Of a stretch of 64,000 nt of DNA, positions 20,488 through 28,452 are shown piece after piece. The notes beneath the pieces are model-generated. The model was given only the letters and a program-made list of their open reading frames with translations, was not told the DNA's origin and did no database searches. The first letter of the stretch is position 1. Each line of letters begins with the position of its first letter. The stretch is from Acinetobacter sp. ANC 7912 (lineage in GTDB: Bacteria > Pseudomonadota > Gammaproteobacteria > Pseudomonadales > Moraxellaceae). A program made the translations under genes and the position numbers. The stretch lies in NCBI RefSeq assembly GCF_039862785.1, contig NZ_CP156795.1, forward strand, positions 186,001 through 250,000. The letters are read 5' to 3'.

Positions 20488-20907
20488 ATGGCGACTATGC
20501 AATGTGATGTTGTAAGTGTAAAAGAGTCTTTGTACTCTGGCACTGTCAGCATGCTGATCGCAAAAGGTGCTGGCGGTGAGTTAGGTATTATGCCTGGCCA
20601 TGCTCCGCTAGTAACTTTGCTCCAACCTGGCGCGATTCGCGTTATTTTGGAAAACGGTACAGAAGAATTAATCTATGTATCTGGTGGTGTTCTAGAAGTT
20701 CAACCGCACGTTGTTACGGTTCTTGCAGATACTGCAGTCCGTGCAGAAAACTTGGATGAAGCAGCAATTCTTGAAGCTCGTAAACAAGCTGAACAATTGC
20801 TGGCGAACCAAAAGAGCGATTTGGACTCTGCTGCTGCATTGGCTGCTCTTGCAGAAACTGCTGCTCAGCTGGAAACCATCCGCAAAATCAAAAACCGTGC
20901 AATGTAA
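20488..20907 (+). CDS. atpC: ATP synthase F1 subunit epsilon
   Basis: This 139-residue subunit has an N-terminal beta sandwich ('GELGIMPGHAPLVTLLQPG') and a C-terminal two-helix inhibitory region rich in Ala. Last gene of the operon, with a strong terminator 20 bp later. Confidence 0.98.
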   Translation: MATMQCDVVSVKESLYSGTVSMLIAKGAGGELGIMPGHAPLVTLLQPGAIRVILENGTEELIYVSGGVLEVQPHVVTVLADTAVRAENLDEAAILEARKQAEQLLANQKSDLDSAAALAALAETAAQLETIRKIKNRAM

Positions 20908-20927
20908 TTGCTGGTTTAAGATTGAAG

Positions 20928-20954
20928 AAACCACCCGTCAGGGTGGTTTTTTTT
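20928..20954 (+). terminator. Terminator of the atp operon
   Basis: AAACCACCC / GGGTGGTTT (9-bp stem, GTCA loop) followed by a run of eight T. Confidence 0.92.
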
Positions 20955-20995
20955 ATGACTTTAAGAAATTTGAAAATACTGGGTTGTAAAGATTT

Positions 20996-21961
20996 TTAGA
21001 TAAAACTGTTCTCCAATTTTTGAATCATTTCTTGATGAGCTTGTTGTTCTAGCTCTCCAATTTTTTTTGTAATTTCCATCCCATCTTTAAATTCGTTAGT
21101 TTCTAAAACCTGATTCAGTTTCTTCAACTGCACTGCAGCTTGTTGAATATTTTGTGGTTTAGAAAAATCTGAAAATAAACTCAGGTTAGATTGTACGGCT
21201 AGAATATTAAGTTTTTGAATCTTTTGATAATGAACTGTTTTGAAATTTTGGCTTTGGTATGTTTTTAAAAGAAGTTGATCATCATATGTAGTCCTACTCG
21301 ACATTTCTTGCAAAATTTTTCTAGTATCCCAAGTTGGATCTCTAGGGTTTTGCTGATGATGGAATTCTAAATAATAGATCCAATCATGTAATTGATTCGG
21401 ATCAATATGTTTTAGACGGCGATCTTTTTTAAAACTTAAGACTTTTAAATAATTTAAATTTTGTATTGCACTTTGTTGAAGCAGGTATTGTAATTTAGCT
21501 GAGACTTTTAAAACTGGCTCTTGTAAGTAAGATTGAGTTGTTTTGTGCTGCCTGTAATAGTCAACAATATTTACCTGCATGAGTTGGTTTTGGATAGATA
21601 ATGCTTCTATTTCTAAAGCCTTGATCTCTTTAAACTCAGGTGAAATGAAATTTATAGAATTCAAAATTTTAATATTATTGTTATTTGATTCAATCACTTT
21701 AGGTGTATTTTTTACTATCGTTAAAAGCATTTGATCTAAGTAATTTTTAGATATATTCCCCTGTGGAAAAGGTTCAAGTTTGGGTATTTCCATATTTAAA
21801 ATGAATTTTTCATAAAGTATCCAATCTTTTAAACGCTTTTCTTCAGCAGAAATTTGAAAAGGTTTCTGAATCCAGTCGCTTATCTTTTCATGACTAAAAC
21901 TTTGTATGCTCAGTGCAGCAATTCCCAAATTGAAGAACACAATAAGTAAAATTTTTTTCAT
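20996..21961 (-). CDS. Unrecognised secreted protein, AT-rich orphan
   Basis: This 321-residue protein has a probable signal peptide (MKKILLIVFFNLGIAALSIQSFS). The rest is helix-prone and rich in Lys, Gln, Asn and Leu, with few cysteines and no known motif; a repeated feature is short 'LxxLxxxLNQ'-like helical stretches near the C-terminus. It is noticeably more AT-rich than the atp genes, which suggests later acquisition. It lies convergent with the atp operon and has no partner gene. I do not recognise the family; it could be a periplasmic protein or a relic of a mobile region, since insertion sequences follow within 2 kb. Confidence 0.6.
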   Translation of the reverse strand: MKKILLIVFFNLGIAALSIQSFSHEKISDWIQKPFQISAEEKRLKDWILYEKFILNMEIPKLEPFPQGNISKNYLDQMLLTIVKNTPKVIESNNNNIKILNSINFISPEFKEIKALEIEALSIQNQLMQVNIVDYYRQHKTTQSYLQEPVLKVSAKLQYLLQQSAIQNLNYLKVLSFKKDRRLKHIDPNQLHDWIYYLEFHHQQNPRDPTWDTRKILQEMSSRTTYDDQLLLKTYQSQNFKTVHYQKIQKLNILAVQSNLSLFSDFSKPQNIQQAAVQLKKLNQVLETNEFKDGMEITKKIGELEQQAHQEMIQKLENSFI

Positions 21962-22147
21962 ATGTATTTTTAATTATTCATAATGGGCAAATTATAATCT
22001 AATTAATAAAAGTATATGATTTTATTATCAACTGATTGAAGTTCTCGAATTACGATCTAATTTAGCCATGCTGAATCCAATTTTAATAAAAGCCCTCAAG
22101 TCCTCCTTCCATCGCTTTAAATGAAATAAGTAGAGTTGCTTAAACTG

Positions 22148-22173
22148 AAAAAGCCCATTTTATAAATGGGCTT
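22148..22173 (-). terminator. Terminator of the lipoprotein gene
   Basis: AAGCCCATTT / AAATGGGCTT, a 10-bp stem with a TAT loop, followed on the minus strand by a T tract. It lies 18 nt beyond the stop at 22191. Confidence 0.85.
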
Positions 22174-22190
22174 CATCAATATTTTAATTC

Positions 22191-22784
22191 TTAACTGTCT
22201 TCTTTAGAACCTTCCGGAATCATCATCGCTGCCAGTTTTAGCATTTCCAACTGAACATTGCTCATTTGCTGTTCCAGCTTTTTAAAGTCCACTTTGCTCA
22301 GATCTACCTGACCATTCAGGAAGGGAGAAGCCAGGGCCTGATGATTAGCGCTCATGATATTGCTACGTACCTGATCCACTTCCTGGCTTTTCAGGTTCAG
22401 GCTGCTGAGTGTCTGGTTAAAGCCTTTCAGTTGCTGTTGTAACTGAGTCGCAGCAGTTTGCAGTTGAGCTGTGTCTTTGCTGTCAATTGCAGTTTCCAGC
22501 TCAGTTTGAGTCTGCTTGAGCTGCTCCACATAGTCGCCCGCTTTGAGCTGCAGATCCGCCACATCACGCACGATATAGAACATATTGCCGCTTTTCAGGT
22601 TCACAGATGGCGTGCGTACTTCAGTAGTGTCTTGTCGCTCCACTTGCTCAGCGGTTTCCTGCTGGACTGGCTTTTCAGCATGAGAAGCCGGTGCTGATTC
22701 CTGTTCGCAGCCCAATAGTGCAATTGCACCTGCAAAAAGGGCAAAAGGTATAATGCTGTTCTGAAGAATCTGCTTGAATTTCAT
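22191..22784 (-). CDS. Hypothetical lipoprotein
   Basis: This 197-residue protein has a lipoprotein signal ('FALFAGAIALLGCEQ', lipobox LLGC with the lipidated Cys at about residue 26). A Gln/Thr/Glu-rich linker follows, then a largely alpha-helical domain with heptad-like 'LQTAATQLQQQLKGF' stretches. The residue after Cys is Glu, not Asp, so outer-membrane sorting is expected. I recognise no named family. Monocistronic. Confidence 0.75.
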   Translation of the reverse strand: MKFKQILQNSIIPFALFAGAIALLGCEQESAPASHAEKPVQQETAEQVERQDTTEVRTPSVNLKSGNMFYIVRDVADLQLKAGDYVEQLKQTQTELETAIDSKDTAQLQTAATQLQQQLKGFNQTLSSLNLKSQEVDQVRSNIMSANHQALASPFLNGQVDLSKVDFKKLEQQMSNVQLEMLKLAAMMIPEGSKEDS

Positions 22785-22863
22785 TGTACTGGGCTCATCA
22801 TGGGTTACTGCGGACAGGTACTAATATAAGGATACAATTTGGAGAAAATACGGAGATTTGCAA

Positions 22864-22920
22864 ATGAATAACAAAAAACTGATTCAAAAGCTTGCGGGCT
22901 TGACATCCTCTCCGACCTAA
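22864..22920 (+). pseudogene. Short reading frame cut by the IS200/IS605 end
   Basis: A good ribosome site (CGGAG, 8 nt) precedes ATG AAT AAC AAA AAA CTG, which reads MNNKKLIQKLAG and then runs into the IS end and stops after 18 codons. A Lys-rich start followed by the IS boundary resembles the beginning of a signal peptide. Only about 20 bp of host sequence lies between the other IS end and the terminator at 24504, so most of any original gene would have been lost. This could also be chance. Confidence 0.25.
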
Positions 22921-23030
22921 AGGACGGAGATTCCTCCTGCGAGACGCCCATGTCCGAGCGCAAGAATATTCAGTGCTGAGTTTATATCTCTATCGTGGAA
23001 TGTACCGCACTCCACACACTGCCATTCTCT
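22900..23030 (-). ncRNA. Putative omega RNA (reRNA) of the IS200/IS605 element
   Basis: In characterised TnpB systems the guide scaffold overlaps the 3' end of tnpB and ends at the element's right end, with the adjoining host DNA as guide. The stretch here contains a CTCCG/CGGAG hairpin at the extreme end. Its guide would start with the minus-strand sequence CCCGCAAGC just outside the element. The left border of the RNA is a guess. Confidence 0.35.
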
Positions 23031-23978
23031 TATTCCAAGTCCTGCTCTACCTTTCAGACTACTGGAGCGTGAGCCGCAGCACGAGCAAGTTTGGGTGGTA
23101 TAGGCTTCATTGACTTCTTCATACCATACCCCTGCGTTCTCGCATTTATACTTGAGCATGGTTCTTAAGGTCGTCCAACCTGCATCGAGTACAGACTTAG
23201 CTAATTTTGTCTGTGCCAATGCTTTGGCATTCACATTACCAACGAAGATGGCTGCATGTTCATTCACCAGTTTATGACTGAATTGATGCAGCATATTTTG
23301 ACGTAGATTTTTGATCTTGGCATGAATCGCTTTGACACGTTTTTTATTTCTTGCTCTTTGAGCAATACCAAGTTTTTGTTCATATTGACGATAGATTTTA
23401 GGCGCTTTGAACTTTACACCATCTGAGCAAGTCGCAAGGTCTTTGAGTCCTAGATCAATGCCAATTGAGGTTTTAGCGGTGGTTTTCTCTGTTTTAATTG
23501 AATCAACCACAAGACATACATACCAACGCCCTCGGCTATCCTCGACAAACGAGCCTGTTTTAACATTGTATTTACTTAGTCCGTAACTGTCCCATAGCTT
23601 GAATTGATGCTTGCCGTATTGGACATACCCATCGGCATATTTCACCGCCACTTTTTTAAATGGAATCCAACCGAGAGAACGTCTAGCATTTTTTTTGTTA
23701 CTGACACGCCATTTTAGCTTGGCTTTTTTAAATTGCTTTCTTCGAGTAACTAATTCTTCCGCAACTGCCTGTATGGTTTGGCTGTGCAAATTGCACTCTT
23801 TTGATGTACCTTTCGTGTATTTAGCAATATCGTAAGCTGAAAAGAATTGTTGTTTTCTTTGCAAGTGTTTAAAACACAAATCATTGACATAGTTCCAGAC
23901 AAAGTTAACTTCAGATGCCAATTGGTCTAGCACCTTGCAATGTTTGTCTTTTATGCGTAATTTAAGTGTCTTCATCAC
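22917..23978 (-). CDS. tnpB: TnpB, RNA-guided nuclease-like protein of IS200/IS605
   Basis: This 353-residue TnpB has RuvC-I 'GIDLGLKDLAT' with Asp175, a zinc finger C298-x2-C301 ... C321-x2-C324 ('TCSCCG', 'WQCVECG') and RuvC-III 'HDRDINSALNI' (328-338). At the RuvC-II position, where most TnpBs have 'VEDLN', this protein has 'IFVGNVN' (244-250), so the usual catalytic Glu is Gly247. Acidic residues nearby, such as Glu240, might substitute; rearranged RuvC-II sites are known in some TnpB clades. The guide (omega) RNA would come from the 3' end of the gene and the element end. Confidence 0.92.
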   Translation of the reverse strand: MMKTLKLRIKDKHCKVLDQLASEVNFVWNYVNDLCFKHLQRKQQFFSAYDIAKYTKGTSKECNLHSQTIQAVAEELVTRRKQFKKAKLKWRVSNKKNARRSLGWIPFKKVAVKYADGYVQYGKHQFKLWDSYGLSKYNVKTGSFVEDSRGRWYVCLVVDSIKTEKTTAKTSIGIDLGLKDLATCSDGVKFKAPKIYRQYEQKLGIAQRARNKKRVKAIHAKIKNLRQNMLHQFSHKLVNEHAAIFVGNVNAKALAQTKLAKSVLDAGWTTLRTMLKYKCENAGVWYEEVNEAYTTQTCSCCGSRSSSLKGRAGLGIREWQCVECGTFHDRDINSALNILALGHGRLAGGISVL

Positions 23979-23995
23979 TAAAATATATTTGGTCT

Positions 23996-24409
23996 ATGGA
24001 TAATAGTCAAGAGATTAGAACAGGTCGTCACTGTGTTTTTAATATGCACGTTCATTTAGTCTTTGTGGCTAAATATCGTAGAGATGTTTTTACCAAAGCT
24101 ATGCTCGAAACTATGAATGAAGTATTCAAGCGCATTTGCTTAGACTTTGAAGCTAAGTTGGTAGAATTTGATGGTGAGCATGATCATGTTCATTTACTTG
24201 TGAACTATCCACCAAAAGTAGCTATTTCTAGCTTGGTTAACAGCCTAAAAGGTGCATCTAGTCGTATTTTAAGAACTAAACACCCTGAAATTAAAAACAA
24301 ATTATGGGGGAATGCTTTGTGGTCGCCTAGTTATTTCGCTGCATCGTGTGGAGGTGCTCCCATTGGGATTATTAAACAATATATCCAACAACAGCAAACA
24401 CCGCATTAG
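23996..24409 (+). CDS. tnpA: TnpA, Y1 HUH transposase of IS200/IS605
   Basis: This 137-residue single-strand transposase has the HUH motif in 'GEHDHVHLLV' and the catalytic tyrosine in 'GIIKQYIQQQ'. Start 23996 (MDNSQEIRTGRH) agrees with family length; an upstream start would add ten residues from inside tnpB. It cuts and joins single-stranded ends folded as hairpins. The reading frame is intact, so the element may be mobile. Confidence 0.93.
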   Translation: MDNSQEIRTGRHCVFNMHVHLVFVAKYRRDVFTKAMLETMNEVFKRICLDFEAKLVEFDGEHDHVHLLVNYPPKVAISSLVNSLKGASSRILRTKHPEIKNKLWGNALWSPSYFAASCGGAPIGIIKQYIQQQQTPH

Positions 24410-24505
24410 CAATCCTAGCTAATCCCCACAAGGGGGACTAGCGGATTGCAGCCTTATATCCCCGCCCTGAAGGGCGAGGTTTTACGGCTAAAGGGATAAA
24501 AAAGA

Positions 24506-24515
24506 GCGCCGAAGC
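24506..24515. repeat. Left 10-bp target duplication of the IS4 element
   Basis: GCGCCGAAGC, identical to the copy at 25785-25794. Joined to the right flank, it restores an uninterrupted hairpin, GAGCGC-CGAA-GCGCTC, between A6 and T6. Confidence 0.9.
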
Positions 24516-25784
24516 CACTGCTGTCCCATAGTTTGCTTTAAATAAAAAAACCTGAGTCCTAACAGTTAAAATATGAGTGCAAACAAACACTTTAACGACC
24601 AGGATTCAGGTTTTGTCACATCAGAATACCGTATTTCATGAGCTAATTAAACCTGTTGTGCGACAGGATTTTGAACAACTTGCTAAAGTACACCATGTTG
24701 GACAGAAATTTAGAGCGGCTTCCCGGTGGGATCAGTTTATTGCCATATTGATGTCTCAATTCTCTTGTAGGCAAAGTCTGAGAGATATTCAGTCCAATTT
24801 GGAGTGCCAACAGGAAAAGCTAAGTCATCTCGGAGCAAAGTCTATTCCCCGAAGCACGCTGGCACGAATCAATGAGCAGCAGCCTGCTGCCTTGTATCAA
24901 CAGCTATTTTACAAGTTGCTTAAATACTATGAACACTCAAAAGTAGCTCATAAATTTCGCTTTAAGAATCCCTTGTATTCCTTGGATGCCAGTCATATTG
25001 ACCTGTCGCTTTCCTTATGTGAATGGGCCAAAGTTCACGACTCAAAAGCCAGCATGAAACTCAGCATAGGATTGAATCACAGCAATGATATTCCTGAGTT
25101 TGTTGCAGTTGAAAATGGCAAAGAAAATGACATGGTACAAGGCCGCAAATTCCAGTTTCCTGCTGGCAGCATTGTAGTTTTTGATAAAGGCTATGTCGAT
25201 TACCAATGGTATGCAAATCTGACTGCTCAAAACATTGGATTTGTCACACGTTTTAGGCCTAAATCTGTGTATCAGGTAATCCAGCAACATCCAGTGCTTG
25301 AATCCAAAGGTATTCTAAAAGATGAAACCATTCAGCTGAATAGCGCACATGCTCTAAAAAGAAAAGCCCCAGTGTTAAGAAGAATTGAATATAGAGATCA
25401 GCAAAGTGGCAAGCACTTTAGCTTTCTCAGCAATAACTTTCATTTAGCCGCCTCCACCATTGCGGCGATTTATAAAGATCGTTGGAAAGTTGAGCTGTTC
25501 TTTAAGGCGATTAAGCAGAATCTCAAATTAAAAGCGTTTCTAGGCCGCAGCAGGAACGCAATTCAGACACAAATCTGGATTGCGATGATCGCCTATTTAT
25601 TGGTGAGTTTCGCTCAACATTTAGGGAAAACAGGTTGGACAGTTCAACGTTTACTCAGAATAATTCAAGTGAATTTGTTTGAAAGAAGAACTTTAAAAGC
25701 TTTATTTTCACCCGATAAAATACCCATAAAACAAGAGGAAGCTCAAATGAGCTTCCTCTTGTGAAAAATTGTGGGACAGCAATG
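24516..25784 (+). mobile_element. IS4-family insertion sequence, complete (1269 bp)
   Basis: The ends are imperfect inverted repeats: CACTGCTGTCCCATAGTTT on the left and CATTGCTGTCCCACAATTT read inward from the right. The element is flanked by 10-bp direct repeats, a typical duplication size for IS4. It carries one intact transposase gene. It inserted into a rho-independent terminator and lies 30 bp from the end of the IS200/IS605 element. Confidence 0.93.
24577..25764 (+). CDS. IS4-family transposase
   Basis: This 395-residue DDE transposase has first Asp in 'YSLDASHIDLS', second Asp in 'IVVFDKGYVDYQWY' and the IS4 YREK signature intact in 'IYKDRWKVELFFKAIKQNLK' (Y-2-R-3-E-6-K). The start ATG is close to the left inverted repeat and the stop is 20 bp from the right one. 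No frameshift is seen. Confidence 0.93.
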   Translation: MQTNTLTTRIQVLSHQNTVFHELIKPVVRQDFEQLAKVHHVGQKFRAASRWDQFIAILMSQFSCRQSLRDIQSNLECQQEKLSHLGAKSIPRSTLARINEQQPAALYQQLFYKLLKYYEHSKVAHKFRFKNPLYSLDASHIDLSLSLCEWAKVHDSKASMKLSIGLNHSNDIPEFVAVENGKENDMVQGRKFQFPAGSIVVFDKGYVDYQWYANLTAQNIGFVTRFRPKSVYQVIQQHPVLESKGILKDETIQLNSAHALKRKAPVLRRIEYRDQQSGKHFSFLSNNFHLAASTIAAIYKDRWKVELFFKAIKQNLKLKAFLGRSRNAIQTQIWIAMIAYLLVSFAQHLGKTGWTVQRLLRIIQVNLFERRTLKALFSPDKIPIKQEEAQMSFLL

Positions 25785-25794
25785 GCGCCGAAGC
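25785..25794. repeat. Right 10-bp target duplication of the IS4 element
   Basis: GCGCCGAAGC, followed by GCTCTTTTTT. It is the rcnB-proximal half of the split terminator. Confidence 0.9.
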
Positions 25795-25827
25795 GCTCTT
25801 TTTTCCCGAGGAGGACAGGCTTAAGAC

Positions 25828-26187
25828 TTAGCCTGCAATAATCTTGATAACCTTATCGTTAACCACATTCATCAGAACGTAGTCACCATTCACTTTGATC
25901 CATTGCGGGTTGCGACCTGGTTTACTCAGCTTTTTGTATTTGCTGTGATCTATCTTATAGATTTTGCTTTGATACTGGCTTGGGACTTTCTGGCCTACTC
26001 GCCAATCACGTGAAGGATCTACTTTTTTATAGACCTGTTTATGCTTTGGTGCATGATGTTGAGGTGCCTTATGCAATTGTTGAGTATGCGGTTTGTGCTG
26101 CTGATGGTCTTGCGGTGCAGCCATAGCAGATGTCGCAGCGACTGCAGTTGAGATCGATAAAACAATGGCTTTTACTAGAGTTTTCAT
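25828..26187 (-). CDS. RcnB-family periplasmic protein
   Basis: This 119-residue protein has a cleavable signal peptide (MKTLVKAIVLSISTAVAATSAMA) and then a His/Gln/Lys-rich stretch (HQQHKPHTQQLHK, roughly residues 28-52) able to bind metals. The C-terminal RcnB domain is seen in 'DWRVGQKVPSQYQSKIYKID' and 'WIKVNGDYVLMNVV'. E. coli RcnB takes part in nickel/cobalt homeostasis; that role is only inferred here. Its terminator has been split by the IS4 element, so transcripts probably run on into the insertion sequence. Confidence 0.82.
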   Translation of the reverse strand: MKTLVKAIVLSISTAVAATSAMAAPQDHQQHKPHTQQLHKAPQHHAPKHKQVYKKVDPSRDWRVGQKVPSQYQSKIYKIDHSKYKKLSKPGRNPQWIKVNGDYVLMNVVNDKVIKIIAG

Positions 26188-26398
26188 ACTTCACCTTAAT
26201 ATGGCGGTTTGTTTGTGTATGAGCTCATAATAGGCCGGCAGATGTGTTTGAAATTGAAGGGATTGTAGCTGAAATATTAAAATCAAGAAGAAATGTAGCA
26301 GAATATTATAGGGTGAATTTATTGATATAAGCCATTGTTTCTAAATTAAAAATATAAGCATCCTGATCTATGCAAGATGCTTACATTACTGTTACAGC

Positions 26399-26944
26399 TT
26401 ATTTAGCTAATTCAGCATTAATTGCATCAACGATTCTTGGATCATCAGCCGTAATGTCTGGTGCAAAGCGAGCGATCACTTCGCCGTTTTTATTCACTAA
26501 GAATTTCTCAAAATTCCACAACACTTCAGGTGGCTCATTTGGTGTTAGGCCATAATCGACCAGATCTTTCCACCATGGGCCTTCACCGGTACGTTCCGGA
26601 ATAGCTTGAGTTAATGCGGCATACAGCGGATGTTTGGCTTCACCCACCACGCGGATTTTAGCAAACAGCGGGAACTCTACCTGATAATTCGTAGAACAGA
26701 AGTCCTGGATTTCCTTTTCGCTACCGGGTTCCTGTTCCAGAAAATCATTGGATGGAAAACCCAAGATTTCCAGGCCCTCAGCCTTTTTCTCACTATACAG
26801 TTTTTGCAGGCCCTCATATTGTGGGGTCAGGCCGCATTTGGAAGCGACATTGACAATTAACAGTACCTTGCCCTGATACTGGTTTAAGGTGAATTCTGCG
26901 CCCTGAATGCTGGTGACTGGAATATTGTAGACGGAAGTGCTCAT
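26399..26944 (-). CDS. Glutathione peroxidase family protein (Cys type)
   Basis: This 181-residue thiol peroxidase has peroxidatic Cys37 in 'VASKCGLTPQYE', the 'LGFPSNDFLEQEPGS' block (with the conserved Gln of the active site) and the 'WNFEKFLV' motif with the conserved Trp/Asn. It reduces peroxides, in bacteria usually with thioredoxin. No signal peptide, so cytoplasmic. A weak hairpin (AAGCATC/GATGCTT, 26356-26382) follows. Confidence 0.93.
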   Translation of the reverse strand: MSTSVYNIPVTSIQGAEFTLNQYQGKVLLIVNVASKCGLTPQYEGLQKLYSEKKAEGLEILGFPSNDFLEQEPGSEKEIQDFCSTNYQVEFPLFAKIRVVGEAKHPLYAALTQAIPERTGEGPWWKDLVDYGLTPNEPPEVLWNFEKFLVNKNGEVIARFAPDITADDPRIVDAINAELAK

Positions 26945-27150
26945 TTGAAGTCCTGTTTTTTGATGTGTTTATCCTGTCAAATGTTGTAGCGGGTATTTAG
27001 TCTCTATACAAGTCAAAAGCTGTAGCGCAGTGAAGTAAATTTTATTCTGTGCATTAATTTTGTGTGAAAAATCAATTATGCTTGCCTACCTGACTGAACA
27101 ATGGGTCAAATCTGATTCCGGCATGTTGGAATCATAAGCCGATAGACTTT

Positions 27151-28062
27151 ATGGATGAGCATATGACACAGAAACACAAGGTAGTGTGGTGGGCATTTTT
27201 ATTACCACTGGCTGCGATACTGATCTGGTCGCTGAACATGACCGTGAACCGTTATGTGGCGGACTACATTTCACCGGTGAGCATCAGTTTTTACCGCTGG
27301 ATTCTGGCGCTGCTGATCCTGACGCCGTTTGTGCTGCCGCAAGTGATCCGTAGCTGGTCCAATATTCGCCCACACTTGGGTAAACTTGCTGTGCTGAGTG
27401 CCTTCGGTATGGTACTGTATCAGGGCTTGGCCTATACCTCGGCGCACTATACTACTGCGACCAATATGGGTCTGATCAATGCCTTTATTCCGGTGTTTAC
27501 TATTATTGTGGGTATCTTCGTGTTGCATGTGCGACCTGCGATCACGGCGATTATCGGTAGTTTCCTGTCGATCTGTGGTCTGATGTATGTGATGGCACAA
27601 GGGCAGTGGGGACATTTGCTGAATTTCAGCAATACTTATATCGGCGATGTGCTGATGCTGATCGCCGTATTTTTCTATGCCTGCTACGGGATTTTCCTGA
27701 AAAAATGGCAATTGCAGATGCCGTTGATTCAAAGCCTCTATATACAGGTCTGTTTTAGTATCTTGCTGCATATCCCGATGATTCTCTGGACCGGTCTGGA
27801 TCCAATCAATAGCCAGAATGCCAGCAGTATTGTTTATGCGGGGATTTTTCCTTCCATTGCTGCGCCATTTTTATGGATGCTGGCGGTACAACTGCTTGGC
27901 CCCAACCGCAGCAGTATTTTTATGAACCTGATGCCAGTGTTTACTGCTCTGATTGCTTATCTGTGGCTGGGTGAGTCCTGGACGGTTTACCACACCATAG
28001 GTGGCATAGTGATTTTATTCGGGATTTTCCTGGCGCAATATACGCCTAAACTCAAGGTCTAA
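27151..28062 (+). CDS. DMT-superfamily (EamA) transporter
   Basis: This 303-residue inner-membrane protein has ten hydrophobic helices in two EamA repeats, the first with 'LIWSLNMTVNRYVADYISPVSISFYRW' broken by polar residues, the second starting 'IGDVLMLIAVFFYACYGIFL'. The 'P(V/I)..(F/Y)RW' region is typical of metabolite exporters. Met 27151 or 27163 could start. Substrate unknown; no obvious partner gene. Confidence 0.88.
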   Translation: MDEHMTQKHKVVWWAFLLPLAAILIWSLNMTVNRYVADYISPVSISFYRWILALLILTPFVLPQVIRSWSNIRPHLGKLAVLSAFGMVLYQGLAYTSAHYTTATNMGLINAFIPVFTIIVGIFVLHVRPAITAIIGSFLSICGLMYVMAQGQWGHLLNFSNTYIGDVLMLIAVFFYACYGIFLKKWQLQMPLIQSLYIQVCFSILLHIPMILWTGLDPINSQNASSIVYAGIFPSIAAPFLWMLAVQLLGPNRSSIFMNLMPVFTALIAYLWLGESWTVYHTIGGIVILFGIFLAQYTPKLKV

Positions 28063-28292
28063 GCGGGTCTTTAGATTTTATGAAAGAATAAATTGATTAA
28101 TAAATAGTCAGTTGATCAATTTATTCTAATAGGATGAGACGGTAAATATCCTTATTTTGAATGTAAAAACGAATAATAAATTCCAAGCTTCTGAATAAAA
28201 TCAGAATAAAAATAGCAAGATAATTTGAATTTTGTCCAATTTTGAATCACCAGTAATACTTAAAAAGTATAAATAAAAGATTTTTATTGTAT

Positions 28293-28321
28293 TTGTGATC
28301 CGATTCACTTTCTCACATAAT
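28293..28321 (+). promoter_or_regulatory. Sigma-70 promoter candidate for the small RNA
   Basis: TTGTGA (28293-28298), a 17-bp spacer and CATAAT (28316-28321). Predicted start about 28328. Confidence 0.5.
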
Positions 28322-28327
28322 AACCAC

Positions 28328-28416
28328 ATCGAGAATGATGCTTCAGAAAATTTCCTGATTTATCAAACTCCCAGAGATTTTCGAACCCTCTGGATGTGTT
28401 TTACACATCCTTTTTT
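28328..28416 (+). ncRNA. Candidate small RNA
   Basis: A stretch of about 89 nt bounded by a sigma-70-like promoter and a strong terminator. It contains a hairpin CCAGAG / CTCTGG and then the terminator hairpin GGATGTG / CACATCC with six T. No reading frame with a ribosome site is seen. It could instead be the 3' trailer of the upstream DMT mRNA, but the terminator lies about 330 nt from that stop codon. Confidence 0.45.
28392..28416 (+). terminator. First of two tandem terminators
   Basis: GGATGTG-TTTTA-CACATCC followed by TTTTTT. Confidence 0.85.
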
Positions 28417-28419
28417 ATG

Positions 28420-28452
28420 CTCAGCCATCCCTATATGGCTGAGTTTTTTTTT
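28420..28452 (+). terminator. Second of two tandem terminators
   Basis: CTCAGCCAT / ATGGCTGAG (9-bp stem, 6-nt loop) followed by nine T. It starts 4 nt after the first terminator's T tract. Confidence 0.85.

Larger units (their letters stand above)
22900..24485. mobile_element. IS200/IS605-family element (tnpA + divergent tnpB)
   Basis: The genes are arranged head to head, as in IS605/IS608: tnpB leftward and tnpA rightward, with overlapping 5' ends. The right end, beyond the tnpB stop, reads GGAGAGGATGTCAA on the minus strand and carries a CTCCG/CGGAG hairpin. The left end, beyond tnpA, holds two hairpins (CCCC-acaa-GGGG and CGCCC-tgaa-GGGCG). No terminal inverted repeats or target duplication are expected. 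Exact cleavage points are estimated to within about 10 bp. Both genes are full length. Confidence 0.85.

Noticed and set aside
27105..27150. GATTCC/GGAATC hairpin before the DMT transporter as a riboswitch
   Set aside because: A single 6-bp stem without any conserved riboswitch core; too little to support.
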